From Pseudomonas juntendi (lineage in GTDB: Bacteria; Pseudomonadota; Gammaproteobacteria; Pseudomonadales; Pseudomonadaceae): DNA of 46,923 nucleotides. The notes beneath the pieces are model-generated. The model was given only the letters and a program-made list of their open reading frames with translations. It made no database searches and was not told where the DNA came from. Location: NCBI RefSeq assembly GCF_009932375.1, contig NZ_BLJG01000110.1:1-46923 (forward strand), written 5' to 3'. Below are positions 1 through 7,603 of this stretch, one piece after another. Each line of letters opens with the position of its first letter. The first letter of the stretch is position 1. The position numbers were made by a program, and so were the translations under genes.

Positions 1-1569
1 GAGGAAAACCTCGACCTGCTCGAATCCCTGCGCAAGTCGAAGATCAAACTGGTACTGACCCGTCACGAGCAGTCTGCAGGCTTCATGGCGGCTACCTACG
101 GTCGCCTGACCGGCAAGACCGGCGTCAGCCTGTCGACCCTCGGCCCGGGTGCCACCAACCTGGTCACGGCCAGCGCCTATGCCTACCTGGGCGGCATGCC
201 GATGATGATGATCACCGGCCAGAAGCCGATCAAGAAGTCCAAGCAGGGCCGCTTCCAGATCATCGACGTGTGCGGCATGATGGACCCCATCACCAAGTAC
301 ACCCACCAGTTCGCTTCGGCCGACAACATCCCTTCGCGCATGCGTGAAGCCTTCCGCCTGGCTGAAGAAGAAAAGCCGGGTGCCGTGCACCTGGAACTGC
401 CGGAAGACATCGCCGCCGAGCAGACCGACGCGCTGCCGATCCCGCGCAGCCTGCACCGCCGCCCGCTGGCCGAGCACGTGGCCATCGAAGCTGCGATTGA
501 AAAGCTGCACAAAGCCCGCAGTCCGATCTTGGTTATCGGCGCCGGCGCCAACCGCAAGATGACCGCCAAGGTCCTCAAGCAACTGGTCGATAATACCGGT
601 ATCCCATTCGTCACCACCCAGCTGGGCAAAGGTGTGGTTGACGAGCGCCACCCGCGCTTCCTGGGTAACGCTGCGCTGTCGTCCGGCGATTTCGTGCACC
701 GTGCGATCGAAGCGGCGGACCTGATCGTCAACATCGGCCACGATGTGATCGAGAAGCCGCCGTTCTTCATGGTGCGTGGCGGCACCGAAGTCATCCATAT
801 CAACTTCCGTTCCGCCGAAGTCGATGCCGTGTACTTCCCGCAGGTTGAAGTGATCGGCGACATCGCCAACGCCGTGTGGCAGATCGCTGAAGGCCTGGGC
901 GACACTTCGCACTGGGACTTCACCCGCCTCATGGCGATTCGTGAAGCCAACGAAGCCCAGATCGCCGAAGGCGCCGACGACGACCGCTTCCCGGTCTACC
1001 CACAGCGCCTGGTGGCCGACATTCGTCGCGTGCTGCCGTCCGAAGGCATCGTGGCCCTGGACAACGGCATCTACAAGATCTGGTTCGCCCGTAACTACAA
1101 GGCGCACAAGCCGAACACCGTGCTGCTGGACAACGCCCTGGCGACCATGGGCGCCGGCTTGCCATCGGCCATGGCTGCACACCTGGTCTACCCGGATCGC
1201 CCGGTGATTTCGGTGTGCGGTGACGGCGGCTTCATGATGAACAGCCAGGAACTGGAAACCGCCGTGCGTCTGGGCATGCACATCACCGTGGTGATCCTGC
1301 GTGACGATGGCTACGGCATGATCCGCTGGAAGCAGGCCAACATGGGCTTCACCGATTTCGGCCTGGACTACGGCAACCCGGACTTCGTCAAGTATGCCGA
1401 AGCCTACGGCGCCAATGGCCACCGCGTGGAAAGCGCCGACGGCCTGCTGCCGCTGCTGGAGCACTGCATCAAGACCCCAGGCGTGCACGTGATCGACTGC
1501 CCGGTCGACTACAGCGAAAACGACCGCATCCTCAACAGCGAGCTGCGTGAGCGCGCGCTGGCGGTCTGA
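1..1569 (+). CDS. Acetolactate synthase large-subunit-like TPP enzyme, 5' end outside window
   Basis: Thiamine diphosphate-dependent enzyme, expected to condense two pyruvates to acetolactate in the cytoplasm; the true substrate is not proven. The frame is open from base 1, so the gene starts upstream; 522 codons are visible against about 550 in the family. The N-terminal Pyr domain shows the catalytic glutamate in R-H-E-Q (fragment residue 23) and the G-P-G-A-T-N motif. A central domain follows, then the C-terminal PP domain with G-D-G-G-F and, about 26 residues on, D-D-G-Y-G-M-I in place of the usual N-N/N-D. No small regulatory subunit lies downstream, which fits a catabolic or stand-alone type rather than the IlvBN/IlvIH complex. 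A hairpin at 1579-1594 follows the stop. It could also be another TPP decarboxylase of the same family. Confidence 0.85.
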   Translation, partial: EENLDLLESLRKSKIKLVLTRHEQSAGFMAATYGRLTGKTGVSLSTLGPGATNLVTASAYAYLGGMPMMMITGQKPIKKSKQGRFQIIDVCGMMDPITKYTHQFASADNIPSRMREAFRLAEEEKPGAVHLELPEDIAAEQTDALPIPRSLHRRPLAEHVAIEAAIEKLHKARSPILVIGAGANRKMTAKVLKQLVDNTGIPFVTTQLGKGVVDERHPRFLGNAALSSGDFVHRAIEAADLIVNIGHDVIEKPPFFMVRGGTEVIHINFRSAEVDAVYFPQVEVIGDIANAVWQIAEGLGDTSHWDFTRLMAIREANEAQIAEGADDDRFPVYPQRLVADIRRVLPSEGIVALDNGIYKIWFARNYKAHKPNTVLLDNALATMGAGLPSAMAAHLVYPDRPVISVCGDGGFMMNSQELETAVRLGMHITVVILRDDGYGMIRWKQANMGFTDFGLDYGNPDFVKYAEAYGANGHRVESADGLLPLLEHCIKTPGVHVIDCPVDYSENDRILNSELRERALAV

Positions 1570-1578
1570 GCCTGGGCA

Positions 1579-1594
1579 GCCCACCTTGGTGGGC
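1579..1594 (+). terminator. Hairpin after acetolactate synthase gene
   Basis: GCCCACC and GGTGGGC form a perfect 7-bp stem around a TT loop, ten bases after the stop codon. There is no clear T tract, so it may be a weak or factor-assisted terminator. Confidence 0.5.
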
Positions 1595-1704
1595 GCGTCC
1601 TGGCGCCGTGAAAGGGCCAGCGCAATGCGGCCCTGAGTCTCCAGCTGACGCTTTGGGGCTGCCTGCAGGGTGGCCCCAATCATTTCACCGGCAGGTAGCT
1701 GCGC

Positions 1705-2040
1705 TCAGCCCTCAGCCCGAGGGCCCCGCCAGGCGGCGGCAGACAACCGTTCGACAAAGAAATCGGCCAATGCCTGCACCTTGCGTGGCCGACTCCGCGC
1801 CGAAGGGGTGACGAAATACAGGCCGCCCTGGGTCATGCGCCATGCCGGCAATACCCGTTCCAGGCGGCCATCGGCCAGGTAGTGCGCCGCAATGAACTCT
1901 GGCAGTTCGGCAAGCGCGACACCCGCCAGCAACGGCGCCACCAGTGCATCCGAGTTGGTGACCCGCAGCGGTCCTCGCGGTGTGACATCCTGTTGCGTGC
2001 CATGGGCGTGGGTAAAACGCCTGACGGGGGCGGCACCCGC
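1705..2040 (-). pseudogene. LysR-family regulator, C-terminal remnant
   Basis: The minus strand encodes a typical end of a LysR effector domain: the G-P-L-R-V-x-N-x-D-A-L stretch, then L-L-A-G-V-A-L-A-x-L-P-E-F, Y-L-A-D-G-R-L-E and a V-T-P-x-x-R...D-F-x-x-E segment. About 105 residues are recognisable. The helix-turn-helix and most of the effector domain are absent, and an in-frame stop lies just upstream near 2045. The frame has no proper start codon (the only nearby candidate is an internal GTG at 1941). I read this as the stump of a deleted regulator; the stretch 1595-2160 holds no other gene I can support. Confidence 0.7.
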
Positions 2041-2073
2041 GCGCTAGCGAACGGGCCGCCTGTCCCGGGTGGG

Positions 2074-2085
2074 GTACAAATGTAC
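2074..2085. promoter_or_regulatory. Short palindrome upstream of kinase-like gene
   Basis: GTACA-AA-TGTAC is a perfect 12-bp inverted repeat about 75 bases before the kinase-like start. It is followed by a CAAGCGCTTG palindrome at about 2096. Either could be an operator or part of the upstream remnant; nothing links them to a regulator here. Confidence 0.25.
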
Positions 2086-2160
2086 TCCTTGAGCGCAAGC
2101 GCTTGAAGCGGGGTGTGATCAATGCTCTCATCCCGCGCTTGCGCTTATGGGTTTTGAACG

Positions 2161-2778
2161 ATGAACCGTCCGCTTTTTGTATCTCTCGATGGCCCTAAAG
2201 GCACCGGCAAGACCACCTTGCTGGAGGCCGTTACGCAAGCCCTCAGGCTGGGCGGGCACAAGGTGGTCCGCCTGTGCGAGAGAAACAACGATCCCTACCG
2301 CGGCGATACCATGGCCTTGGTCAACAGGCTTGCCCGCAACCCTTGCCAGGCGCTGGAGCATGAGGTTTGCCAACGCTTTGCCGACAGCCGTGCCTGGATT
2401 TCCCGAAACGTGCTGCCCCGGCAACCGGCCGGCAGCATCATCCTGATCGATCGCTGGTACCCGTCGGACGCAGCCTTCCGCCGCAGCGTGCCGTTTGCGC
2501 AGATCCTGCAGTTGAACCTTGAGCGCGGCGTGCAGGTGCCGGACCTGCACGTGGGCGTGGTCACCGCCGCCGAAACCTCCTGGGCCCGGGCGGCTGCGCG
2601 CACCCGCGGGCTGCGCAGTACCGTCATCCACACCCTGGATGAACAGGTAGCCTGCACCGAGGCGTTCGAACGTGCGGTTGCCGAACAGGGCTGGGTGCTG
2701 TGCCGCAATGAAGGCACGGTGGAGCAGGCCAGCTGCCAGATCGTGGCTGAAATACACGCAGTGCTGCGGCAGGTGTAA
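2161..2778 (+). CDS. Thymidylate kinase-like P-loop protein
   Basis: 205-residue P-loop protein of the thymidylate kinase fold, expected to transfer phosphate from ATP to a nucleoside monophosphate or a similar acceptor. Seen: Walker A G-P-K-G-T-G-K-T-T at residues 11-19; a second motif L-I-D-R-W-Y-P-S-D-A-A around residues 97-107, which matches the D-R-Y/W acceptor-binding region of dTMP kinases; and a lid-like Arg-rich stretch A-R-A-A-A-R-T-R-G. Length equals the family norm (about 210). It stands alone, whereas housekeeping tmk normally sits with holB, so this is probably a paralogue. It is convergent with the SnoaL-like gene. Its true substrate is uncertain. Confidence 0.7.
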   Translation: MNRPLFVSLDGPKGTGKTTLLEAVTQALRLGGHKVVRLCERNNDPYRGDTMALVNRLARNPCQALEHEVCQRFADSRAWISRNVLPRQPAGSIILIDRWYPSDAAFRRSVPFAQILQLNLERGVQVPDLHVGVVTAAETSWARAAARTRGLRSTVIHTLDEQVACTEAFERAVAEQGWVLCRNEGTVEQASCQIVAEIHAVLRQV

Positions 2779-2859
2779 GGCCCACCGAGCCACCCTCGGC
2801 GGTATCCGCACCTCGTGCTCGCGGCGGATGCGAGCCTCGGCCGCCTGCTGGCCCCACCC

Positions 2860-3291
2860 TCAGGCCTCGATCGACGAGTGGTGCCCGGTGATCAGCCACT
2901 GGTCGTCGATCCGTTCAAAGGTGAACAGGAAGCGCGCGGGCACCACCCGCTGAACGCCTGCTTGGCGATAGACGAACGTATAGAGCCCACCGACCACCAC
3001 GGTGCCGAGCTTGCGGCTTACCCGTTTCTTGAATACCTGGATGTCACACACCATCCCATCATTGGCCAGGAAGTTGTCGAAGTAGTTGCGACGGCTGTCG
3101 TCGCAGTCCCGTACCTGGTTCGACAGGGTCGGCACCAGGATCGCATCTGGTGCATAAAGCGCCAGCACCTGGTCGACGTCACGCGTGGCGACCGTCGCTG
3201 CCCAGCGATAGAGCGCAGCCTTGGCCCCCGCCAGGCAGGCCAGTTCAGTGTCGGCGTAGGGTTCGGCGGCAGAAGTGTGAGAAGCGCGCAT
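2860..3291 (-). CDS. SnoaL-like (SgcJ/EcaC family) protein
   Basis: 143-residue protein of the NTF2/SnoaL-like alpha+beta barrel fold. Seen: an N-terminal A-C-L-A-G-A-K-A-A-L helix, the R-D-V-D-Q-V-L-A-L-Y-A-P-D-A segment diagnostic of the fold, and the C-terminal R-F-L-F-T-F-E-R-I-D-D-Q-W-L-I-x-x-H-H-S-S strand-turn. The start at 3291 was chosen because it has an AGGTAAT Shine-Dalgarno region and gives the family's usual length; a longer open frame reaches 3423 but would run through the Zur box. It faces away from pyrQ-dksA2 across a Zur-type operator at 3348-3362, so it is probably made under zinc starvation. The reaction is unknown. Confidence 0.75.
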   Translation of the reverse strand: MRASHTSAAEPYADTELACLAGAKAALYRWAATVATRDVDQVLALYAPDAILVPTLSNQVRDCDDSRRNYFDNFLANDGMVCDIQVFKKRVSRKLGTVVVGGLYTFVYRQAGVQRVVPARFLFTFERIDDQWLITGHHSSIEA

Positions 3292-3347
3292 GCGGATTAC
3301 CTGTAATGCAAGAAGAGGGTGACGGGGAAATACCCACTGGTATACAG

Positions 3348-3362
3348 TGTTATAACATAACA
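3348..3362. promoter_or_regulatory. Zur box between SnoaL-like gene and pyrQ-dksA2
   Basis: TGTTAT-AAC-ATAACA is a perfect inverted repeat (6-bp arms, 3-bp spacer). With its flanks it matches the gammaproteobacterial Zur consensus, ATGTTATAnTATAACAT, at nearly every position. It sits 57 bases from the SnoaL start and 76 bases from the pyrQ start, a good place for repression of both. Confidence 0.8.
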
Positions 3363-3437
3363 TTTTAGCAGTGAGAGATGGGTCATGCCGTTCCGGTTCG
3401 AGCAGCCAGCCAGTGTCAGCCACGGGGACGCGCGTTC

Positions 3438-4784
3438 ATGAGCCGTATCCTGATCAGAAATGCCCGGCTGGTGAACGAGGGCAAGGTGTTCGAGGCCGAT
3501 GTCTTCATTGCCCGCGGCCGAATCGACAAGATCGCCGCCAGCATCGAGGGCGTGAATGCCCCTGTGGAGATCGATGCCCAAGGCCGCTGGCTGGTGCCTG
3601 GCATGATCGACGACCAAGTGCACTTTCGCGAACCCGGCGCCACGCACAAAGGCTGCATGGCCAGTGAGTCACGTGCTGCCGTGGCCGGTGGTATCACCAG
3701 TTTCATGGACATGCCCAACACCAGGCCGGCCACCTTGACGCAGGCGGCCCTTGACGACAAGAAGGCCCGCGCTGCCAGCTCATCGGTTGCCAACTACGGT
3801 TTCCATTTTGGGGTGAGCAAGGACAACCTGGAGACCGTTGCCCGCCTGGATCCCCGGCAAATTGCCGGGGTGAAGGTATTCATGGGGGCCTCCACCGGCG
3901 ACATGCTGGTTGATGACACCAGGGTGCTCGAGCGGCTTTTTGCCTGTGTACCGACGGTGTTGCTGGCGCATTGCGAGCATACCCCTTCGATCATTGCCAA
4001 CGAAGCCCGCTACCGTGCGCAGTTCGGCGCAGGCATCACGCCAGCGATGCACCCGCTGATACGCGATGCAGACGCTTGCTGGCGTTCGTCCAGCCTGGCG
4101 GTCGAGCTGGCAAACCGTTTCGCTACCCGTCTGCATGTGCTGCACCTGACCACTGCCAGGGAGTTGCGGCTGTTCGAGCCTGGCCCGTCGGCCCACAAGC
4201 TGATCACCGCTGAGGTGTGCGTCCACCACCTGCTGTTCGATGACCGCGACTACGCAAGCCTGGGCAACCTCATCAAGTGCAACCCGGCGATCAAGACCAC
4301 TGCCGACCGCGACGCGCTGCGCCAGGCCTTGCTGGAGGACCGCATCGATGTGATCGGCACCGATCATGCCCCCCATACGCTGGCAGAAAAACAACAGCCT
4401 TACGGCTTGGCACCTTCCGGGTTGCCGTTGGTGCAGCATGCACTGCCAGCGCTGTTCGAGCTGGTCGAGCAGGGGCTGCTGCCGATCACCCAGCTGGTGC
4501 GTAAAACCAGCCATGCGGTCGCCGACCTGTTCGCGATAGAGGCACGTGGCTACCTGCGCGAAGGCTACTGGGCTGACCTCGCCCTGGTCGAACGCCTCGA
4601 CGCACCCAGGCCGGTTGACCTCGACCCGGTCCTTGCCCACTGCCAGTGGACACCTTTGCAGCACCACTGCCTGCGCCATCGGGTCACGACCACGATCGTG
4701 TCCGGCCAGTTGGCCTGGCATGAGCACCGCTTGAACGCGCACTGCCAAGGCTTACCGCTGGCGTTCAATGGCCAGCGGCGCTGA
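3438..4784 (+). CDS. pyrQ: Dihydroorotase-like amidohydrolase, Zur-associated paralogue
   Basis: 448-residue cyclic amidohydrolase of the dihydroorotase family, which interconverts carbamoyl-aspartate and dihydroorotate in pyrimidine synthesis. Seen: the metal-site strand M-I-D-D-Q-V-H-F-R-E-P-G (residues 56-67), where the first His of the usual H-x-H is Gln60; the metal-bridging lysine in G-V-K-V-F-M-G-A; histidines in L-A-H-C-E-H and V-L-H-L-T; and the catalytic Asp in G-T-D-H-A-P-H. It resembles P. aeruginosa PyrQ (PA5541), a Zur-regulated paralogue. The start at 3438 begins the M-S-R-I-L-I-x-N-A-R-L-V leader typical of the family; an upstream extension to 3378 lacks a signal for translation. 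dksA2 follows after 30 bases, probably in one operon. Confidence 0.85.
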   Translation: MSRILIRNARLVNEGKVFEADVFIARGRIDKIAASIEGVNAPVEIDAQGRWLVPGMIDDQVHFREPGATHKGCMASESRAAVAGGITSFMDMPNTRPATLTQAALDDKKARAASSSVANYGFHFGVSKDNLETVARLDPRQIAGVKVFMGASTGDMLVDDTRVLERLFACVPTVLLAHCEHTPSIIANEARYRAQFGAGITPAMHPLIRDADACWRSSSLAVELANRFATRLHVLHLTTARELRLFEPGPSAHKLITAEVCVHHLLFDDRDYASLGNLIKCNPAIKTTADRDALRQALLEDRIDVIGTDHAPHTLAEKQQPYGLAPSGLPLVQHALPALFELVEQGLLPITQLVRKTSHAVADLFAIEARGYLREGYWADLALVERLDAPRPVDLDPVLAHCQWTPLQHHCLRHRVTTTIVSGQLAWHEHRLNAHCQGLPLAFNGQRR

Positions 4785-4814
4785 AACGCAACCCTCCACG
4801 CGAGAACGACTGCA

Positions 4815-5219
4815 ATGACCGAAGACCAATTGCTCCGCATGCCTGAAGCGGCCTATATGGACGCTGCACAGCTGGCCTTTTTCCGTGATCTGCTGCTGGT
4901 ACAGCGGACTGAGCTGCAAGCGCGAATTTCCCGTGAGTTCGAGTTGATGCAGCAGTTCGAACCCAGCAGCGACCCCTCCGACCTGGGCACCGTGGAAGAG
5001 CAACGGCACTGGCAACTGCGCTTGCTGGAGCGGGAAAAAAAGCTGCTGGACAAGATCGACGAGGCTTTGGAGCGCATTGCCCGGGGTGAGTACGGTTGGT
5101 GCAAGGACACTGGCGAACCCATTGGTCTCAGGCGCTTGCTGCTGCGCCCGACAGCCACGCTGTGTATCGAAGCGAAAGAGCGTCAGGAACGCCAGGAGCG
5201 GCATATTCGCGAGGATTGA
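4815..5219 (+). CDS. dksA2: DksA2, zinc-finger-degenerate DksA paralogue
   Basis: 134-residue RNA polymerase secondary-channel factor that works with ppGpp. The long coiled coil (about residues 15-90) carries the tip aspartates D53 and D56 in S-S-D-P-S-D, equivalent to the pair that DksA needs for activity. The C-terminal finger has C96-x-x-T99 and C117-x-x-A120 instead of four cysteines, so two zinc ligands are missing. This is the hallmark of P. aeruginosa DksA2 (PA5536), which is established as a zinc-independent stand-in for DksA made when Zur is derepressed. It is 30 bases downstream of pyrQ and shares its Zur box. Confidence 0.92.
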   Translation: MTEDQLLRMPEAAYMDAAQLAFFRDLLLVQRTELQARISREFELMQQFEPSSDPSDLGTVEEQRHWQLRLLEREKKLLDKIDEALERIARGEYGWCKDTGEPIGLRRLLLRPTATLCIEAKERQERQERHIRED

Positions 5220-5356
5220 ACACCCGCCAGCAAACGGTAGCCAAAGGGGCGCGTCACCGCAGCGCTGTAGGCGGGTCTCGCGATGGCCGGCATTGACTCC
5301 CCCCGGCCGATTGCTTACAACGTGAGCACTCACAACAACAATAAGAGTGGCGCGCT

Positions 5357-6376
5357 GTGACAACCATGGCCTCTTGCAACGGCGTTGCCCATGCGGTTTC
5401 GTTGCTGCGTACCTATACACAAGCCGCGTTGAGCTTTACCGCAGACCAGGTCGAGGCTTGCGATGCGCGGCACGCGTCGGACGTGCTTGCAGCCAATTAC
5501 AGCGCGAACCGGCTCGCCGTGGACAACCGCGATGGTGCGCTTGCCATGCAGTTGCAGCGCCGCGCTGTCGGTGAATTGCAGGTGGCCAGTTTGCGCTTTG
5601 GCGTGCCGGTCATGCTCGACCAGACGCCCACCTCGTTTTTGCTGGTCAGCACCCAGCTACAAGGCAGCGCGACCATCCACACGCCAAAAGGGGTTTACTC
5701 CGGCGGGGGCGGGCTGGTGATGATCGATTCACTGGAAGACCGTATCAACAAGGCATTCAGTGCCGACAGCTGGCGTCTGCATGTGCAGTTCCCCCTGGCC
5801 CTGATCGAGGCGGCTTGCGTGGATTTCCACGGCTGCATGCCGGCCAGGCCACTGCGATTCGATGCGATGTTGCAAGCCGGCGGTACGGCGCAGATGCGCT
5901 GGATCGGCTTTCTCAACCTGTTGATGACGTACATGATCGGCCCAGAGCCTACGCCCGATGCTCGCACGCTGGAGTTTCTGCAGCAAAGTGCGCTGTTCAC
6001 CCTCATGCATGCGCTGCACGCCGATCACGGCGCCGGGTTCGGCCCGCAACCCTTGATGCCCCGGCATGTGAAGCGTGCCGAGGGGTATATCCGTGAGCAC
6101 CTGCGCGACGATATCAAGCTGACAGACATTGCCAGCGCAGCGGGGGTCAGCGTGCGCTCCTTGAGCGAAGGCTTTCAGCGCGCGCTTCAGCAGTCTCCCA
6201 TGCAGTACGTCAAGGCGCTGCGCCTGGATGCTGCGCGCAATGAGTTGCTGTGCAGCGGCTCGGACCGGCTGGTGTCCGAGGTTGCCGAAGCCTGGGGGTT
6301 CAACCACCTTGGTCGTTTCAGCGAGCAGTACCGCCGGCGCTTCGGCGAGTTGCCGTCCAGTACCCCAAGGGCCTGA
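5357..6376 (+). CDS. AraC-family transcription regulator
   Basis: 339-residue activator-type regulator. Residues 1-215 look like the AraC-binding-like N-terminal domain of the NahR/AndR-like AraC group. Residues about 230-335 hold the double helix-turn-helix: a first HTH around K-L-T-D-I-A-S-A-A-G-V-S-V-R-S-L and a second around V-A-E-A-W-G-F-N-H-L-G-R-F-S-x-x-Y-R-R-R-F-G. The GTG at 5357 was chosen because AAGAGTGG lies six bases ahead; an ATG three codons on (5366) is the alternative. Upstream, GTGAG-CA-CTCAC at 5322-5333 is a small inverted repeat. Its stop abuts the Lrp remnant tail to tail. The truncated alcohol dehydrogenase nearby may have been part of its regulon, but that is inference. 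Confidence 0.85.
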   Translation: MTTMASCNGVAHAVSLLRTYTQAALSFTADQVEACDARHASDVLAANYSANRLAVDNRDGALAMQLQRRAVGELQVASLRFGVPVMLDQTPTSFLLVSTQLQGSATIHTPKGVYSGGGGLVMIDSLEDRINKAFSADSWRLHVQFPLALIEAACVDFHGCMPARPLRFDAMLQAGGTAQMRWIGFLNLLMTYMIGPEPTPDARTLEFLQQSALFTLMHALHADHGAGFGPQPLMPRHVKRAEGYIREHLRDDIKLTDIASAAGVSVRSLSEGFQRALQQSPMQYVKALRLDAARNELLCSGSDRLVSEVAEAWGFNHLGRFSEQYRRRFGELPSSTPRA

Positions 6377-6763
6377 TCAAAGGCTCAGGAGTTCGGCCAC
6401 GGGGAACTGGTTGGTCGTTTTCATCTCGCGCAACGACAGGTTGGACCTGATACTCGCCACGCCGGGCAACTTGCGCAGCACCTTGTCGATGAAGCGGCTA
6501 TAGCTGTCCAGGTCCCGGGCGACAACTTGAAGCAGGAAGTCGGCTTCGCCCGTGGTGTTGTGGCAGCTCAGCACCTGCGGAGCCGCCGCGATGATCTTTT
6601 CGAACTTCGCGGTCGCCTCTTCGCTGTGGTCGGTGCAGGAAATCTGCACGAACGCCATCACCCCCAAACCCAGCTTCTTGCGGTTGAGTATGGCCTGGTA
6701 GCCCTCTATCACGCCGCTCGCTTCCAGCCGCTTCTGTTTCCTCCAGCATGATGCCTCACTCAG
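6377..6763 (-). pseudogene. Lrp/AsnC-family regulator, 5' end deleted
   Basis: The frame encodes the end of the Lrp HTH (L-S-E-A-S-C-W-R-K-Q-K-R-L-E-A-S-G-V-I) followed by a complete ligand-binding RAM domain (A-F-V-Q-I, F-E-K-I-I, C-H-N-T-T-G-E-A-D-F-L-L-Q-V, L-P-G-V-A-S-I-R-S-N-L-S-L-R-E-M-K). Roughly the first 35-40 residues, including the start codon and first HTH helices, are missing. Beyond about 6763 the minus-strand frame stays open but reads antisense to an alcohol dehydrogenase fragment. The gene is therefore a stump ending at a deletion junction. Confidence 0.85.
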
Positions 6764-7192
6764 GCGCGGGCACTGGGCGCCGTGGCCACCATCAATGCCA
6801 GTCAGGTAGCGGACGTGACGGAGGCGGTGATGGACATCACCCGGGGCGGCGCACATGTGTCGCTGGACGCATTGGGCCACCCGACCACGTGCTTCAACTC
6901 CATCAACAACCTGCGCCGTCGCGGCCGGCATGTACAAGTCGGGCTGATGCTGGCAGACCACGCCCAGCCTGCGATCCCCATGAGCAAGGTGATTGCCCAT
7001 GAGCTGGAAATCTACGGCAGCCATGGCATGCAAGCGCATCGCTACGATGCCATGATGGAGATGATCGCTTCGGGCAAGCTGGCCCCTGAAAGGTTGGTGG
7101 GCAAGACCATCAACCTGGCGCAGTCCATCGACGCGTTGATGAACATGGACCGCTTCGATACAGCGGGTGTGACCGTGATTACCGAGTTCTGA
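6761..7192 (+). pseudogene. Zinc alcohol dehydrogenase, C-terminal part only
   Basis: About 143 codons match the second half of a zinc-dependent medium-chain alcohol dehydrogenase: A-R-A-L-G-A-V-A-T-I-N in the Rossmann fold, G-G-A-H-V-S-L-D-A-L-G, L-R-R-R-G-R-H-V-Q-V-G-L, and the substrate-domain closure E-L-E-I-Y-G-S-H-G-M-Q and M-N-M-D-R-F-D-T-A-G-V. The N-terminal GroES-like domain with the zinc ligands and the first half of the cofactor domain are absent. An internal GTG at 6782 opens the frame but is not a plausible native start. It begins exactly where the Lrp remnant ends. Confidence 0.85.
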
Positions 7193-7603
7193 TGCACCAG
7201 CAACGGTGGGCTGGCACGGGTTACTGCCGGCGCTGGCCTGAATCGCGGGCAAAAGATAGCCCGCTGCTAGACGGGCCAATGGGAACTGCTATCACACGTA
7301 GGGATGGCTCAACGATCGCCCATCGCTTGTGAAAAATGAGTCAAAAAAAGGTGCCGAGCTTGTGATCCCGCTGGCTGGCGCATGTGGTCAGCCACGATCG
7401 CAGAGGTGCTCGCTGCTGTTGCCTGCACACAAATCCGCCCGAACCGGATAGCTGCTGCTGGAATCGGCTAACGCCGCGTACGGCGCCTCGGTAGCCTGAG
7501 GGTGCTGGATGCCTGGGCTTGGTCAGCAGTGCTGACGGGGCCGGGCGCTACTTCCTCAGGCAAGCCCGCCTGCCAGCAGCGGGCACTGTTACTCATAAAA
7601 ACA
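7193..7603. other. 411-bp non-coding stretch before oprD-like gene
   Basis: No gene is supported here. A GCGGGC...GCCCGC stem (7245-7264) may terminate readthrough from the dehydrogenase remnant. The rest should hold the porin promoter, but no convincing sigma-70 or sigma-54 element or operator repeat was recognised. Confidence 0.5.
7245..7264 (+). terminator. Hairpin after dehydrogenase remnant
   Basis: GCGGGC and GCCCGC form a 6-bp GC-rich stem with an 8-base loop, 50 bases after the stop codon. No T run follows. Confidence 0.35.

Noticed and set aside
2096..2105. CAAGCGCTTG palindrome as a LacI-type operator
   Set aside because: It is a short GC-rich palindrome of a kind expected by chance here, and no LacI-family gene is present.
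7213..7229. Possible sigma-54 promoter (TGGCACG followed by TACTGC)
   Set aside because: The spacing and the -12 GC element do not fit the consensus, and no sigma-54 activator is present nearby.
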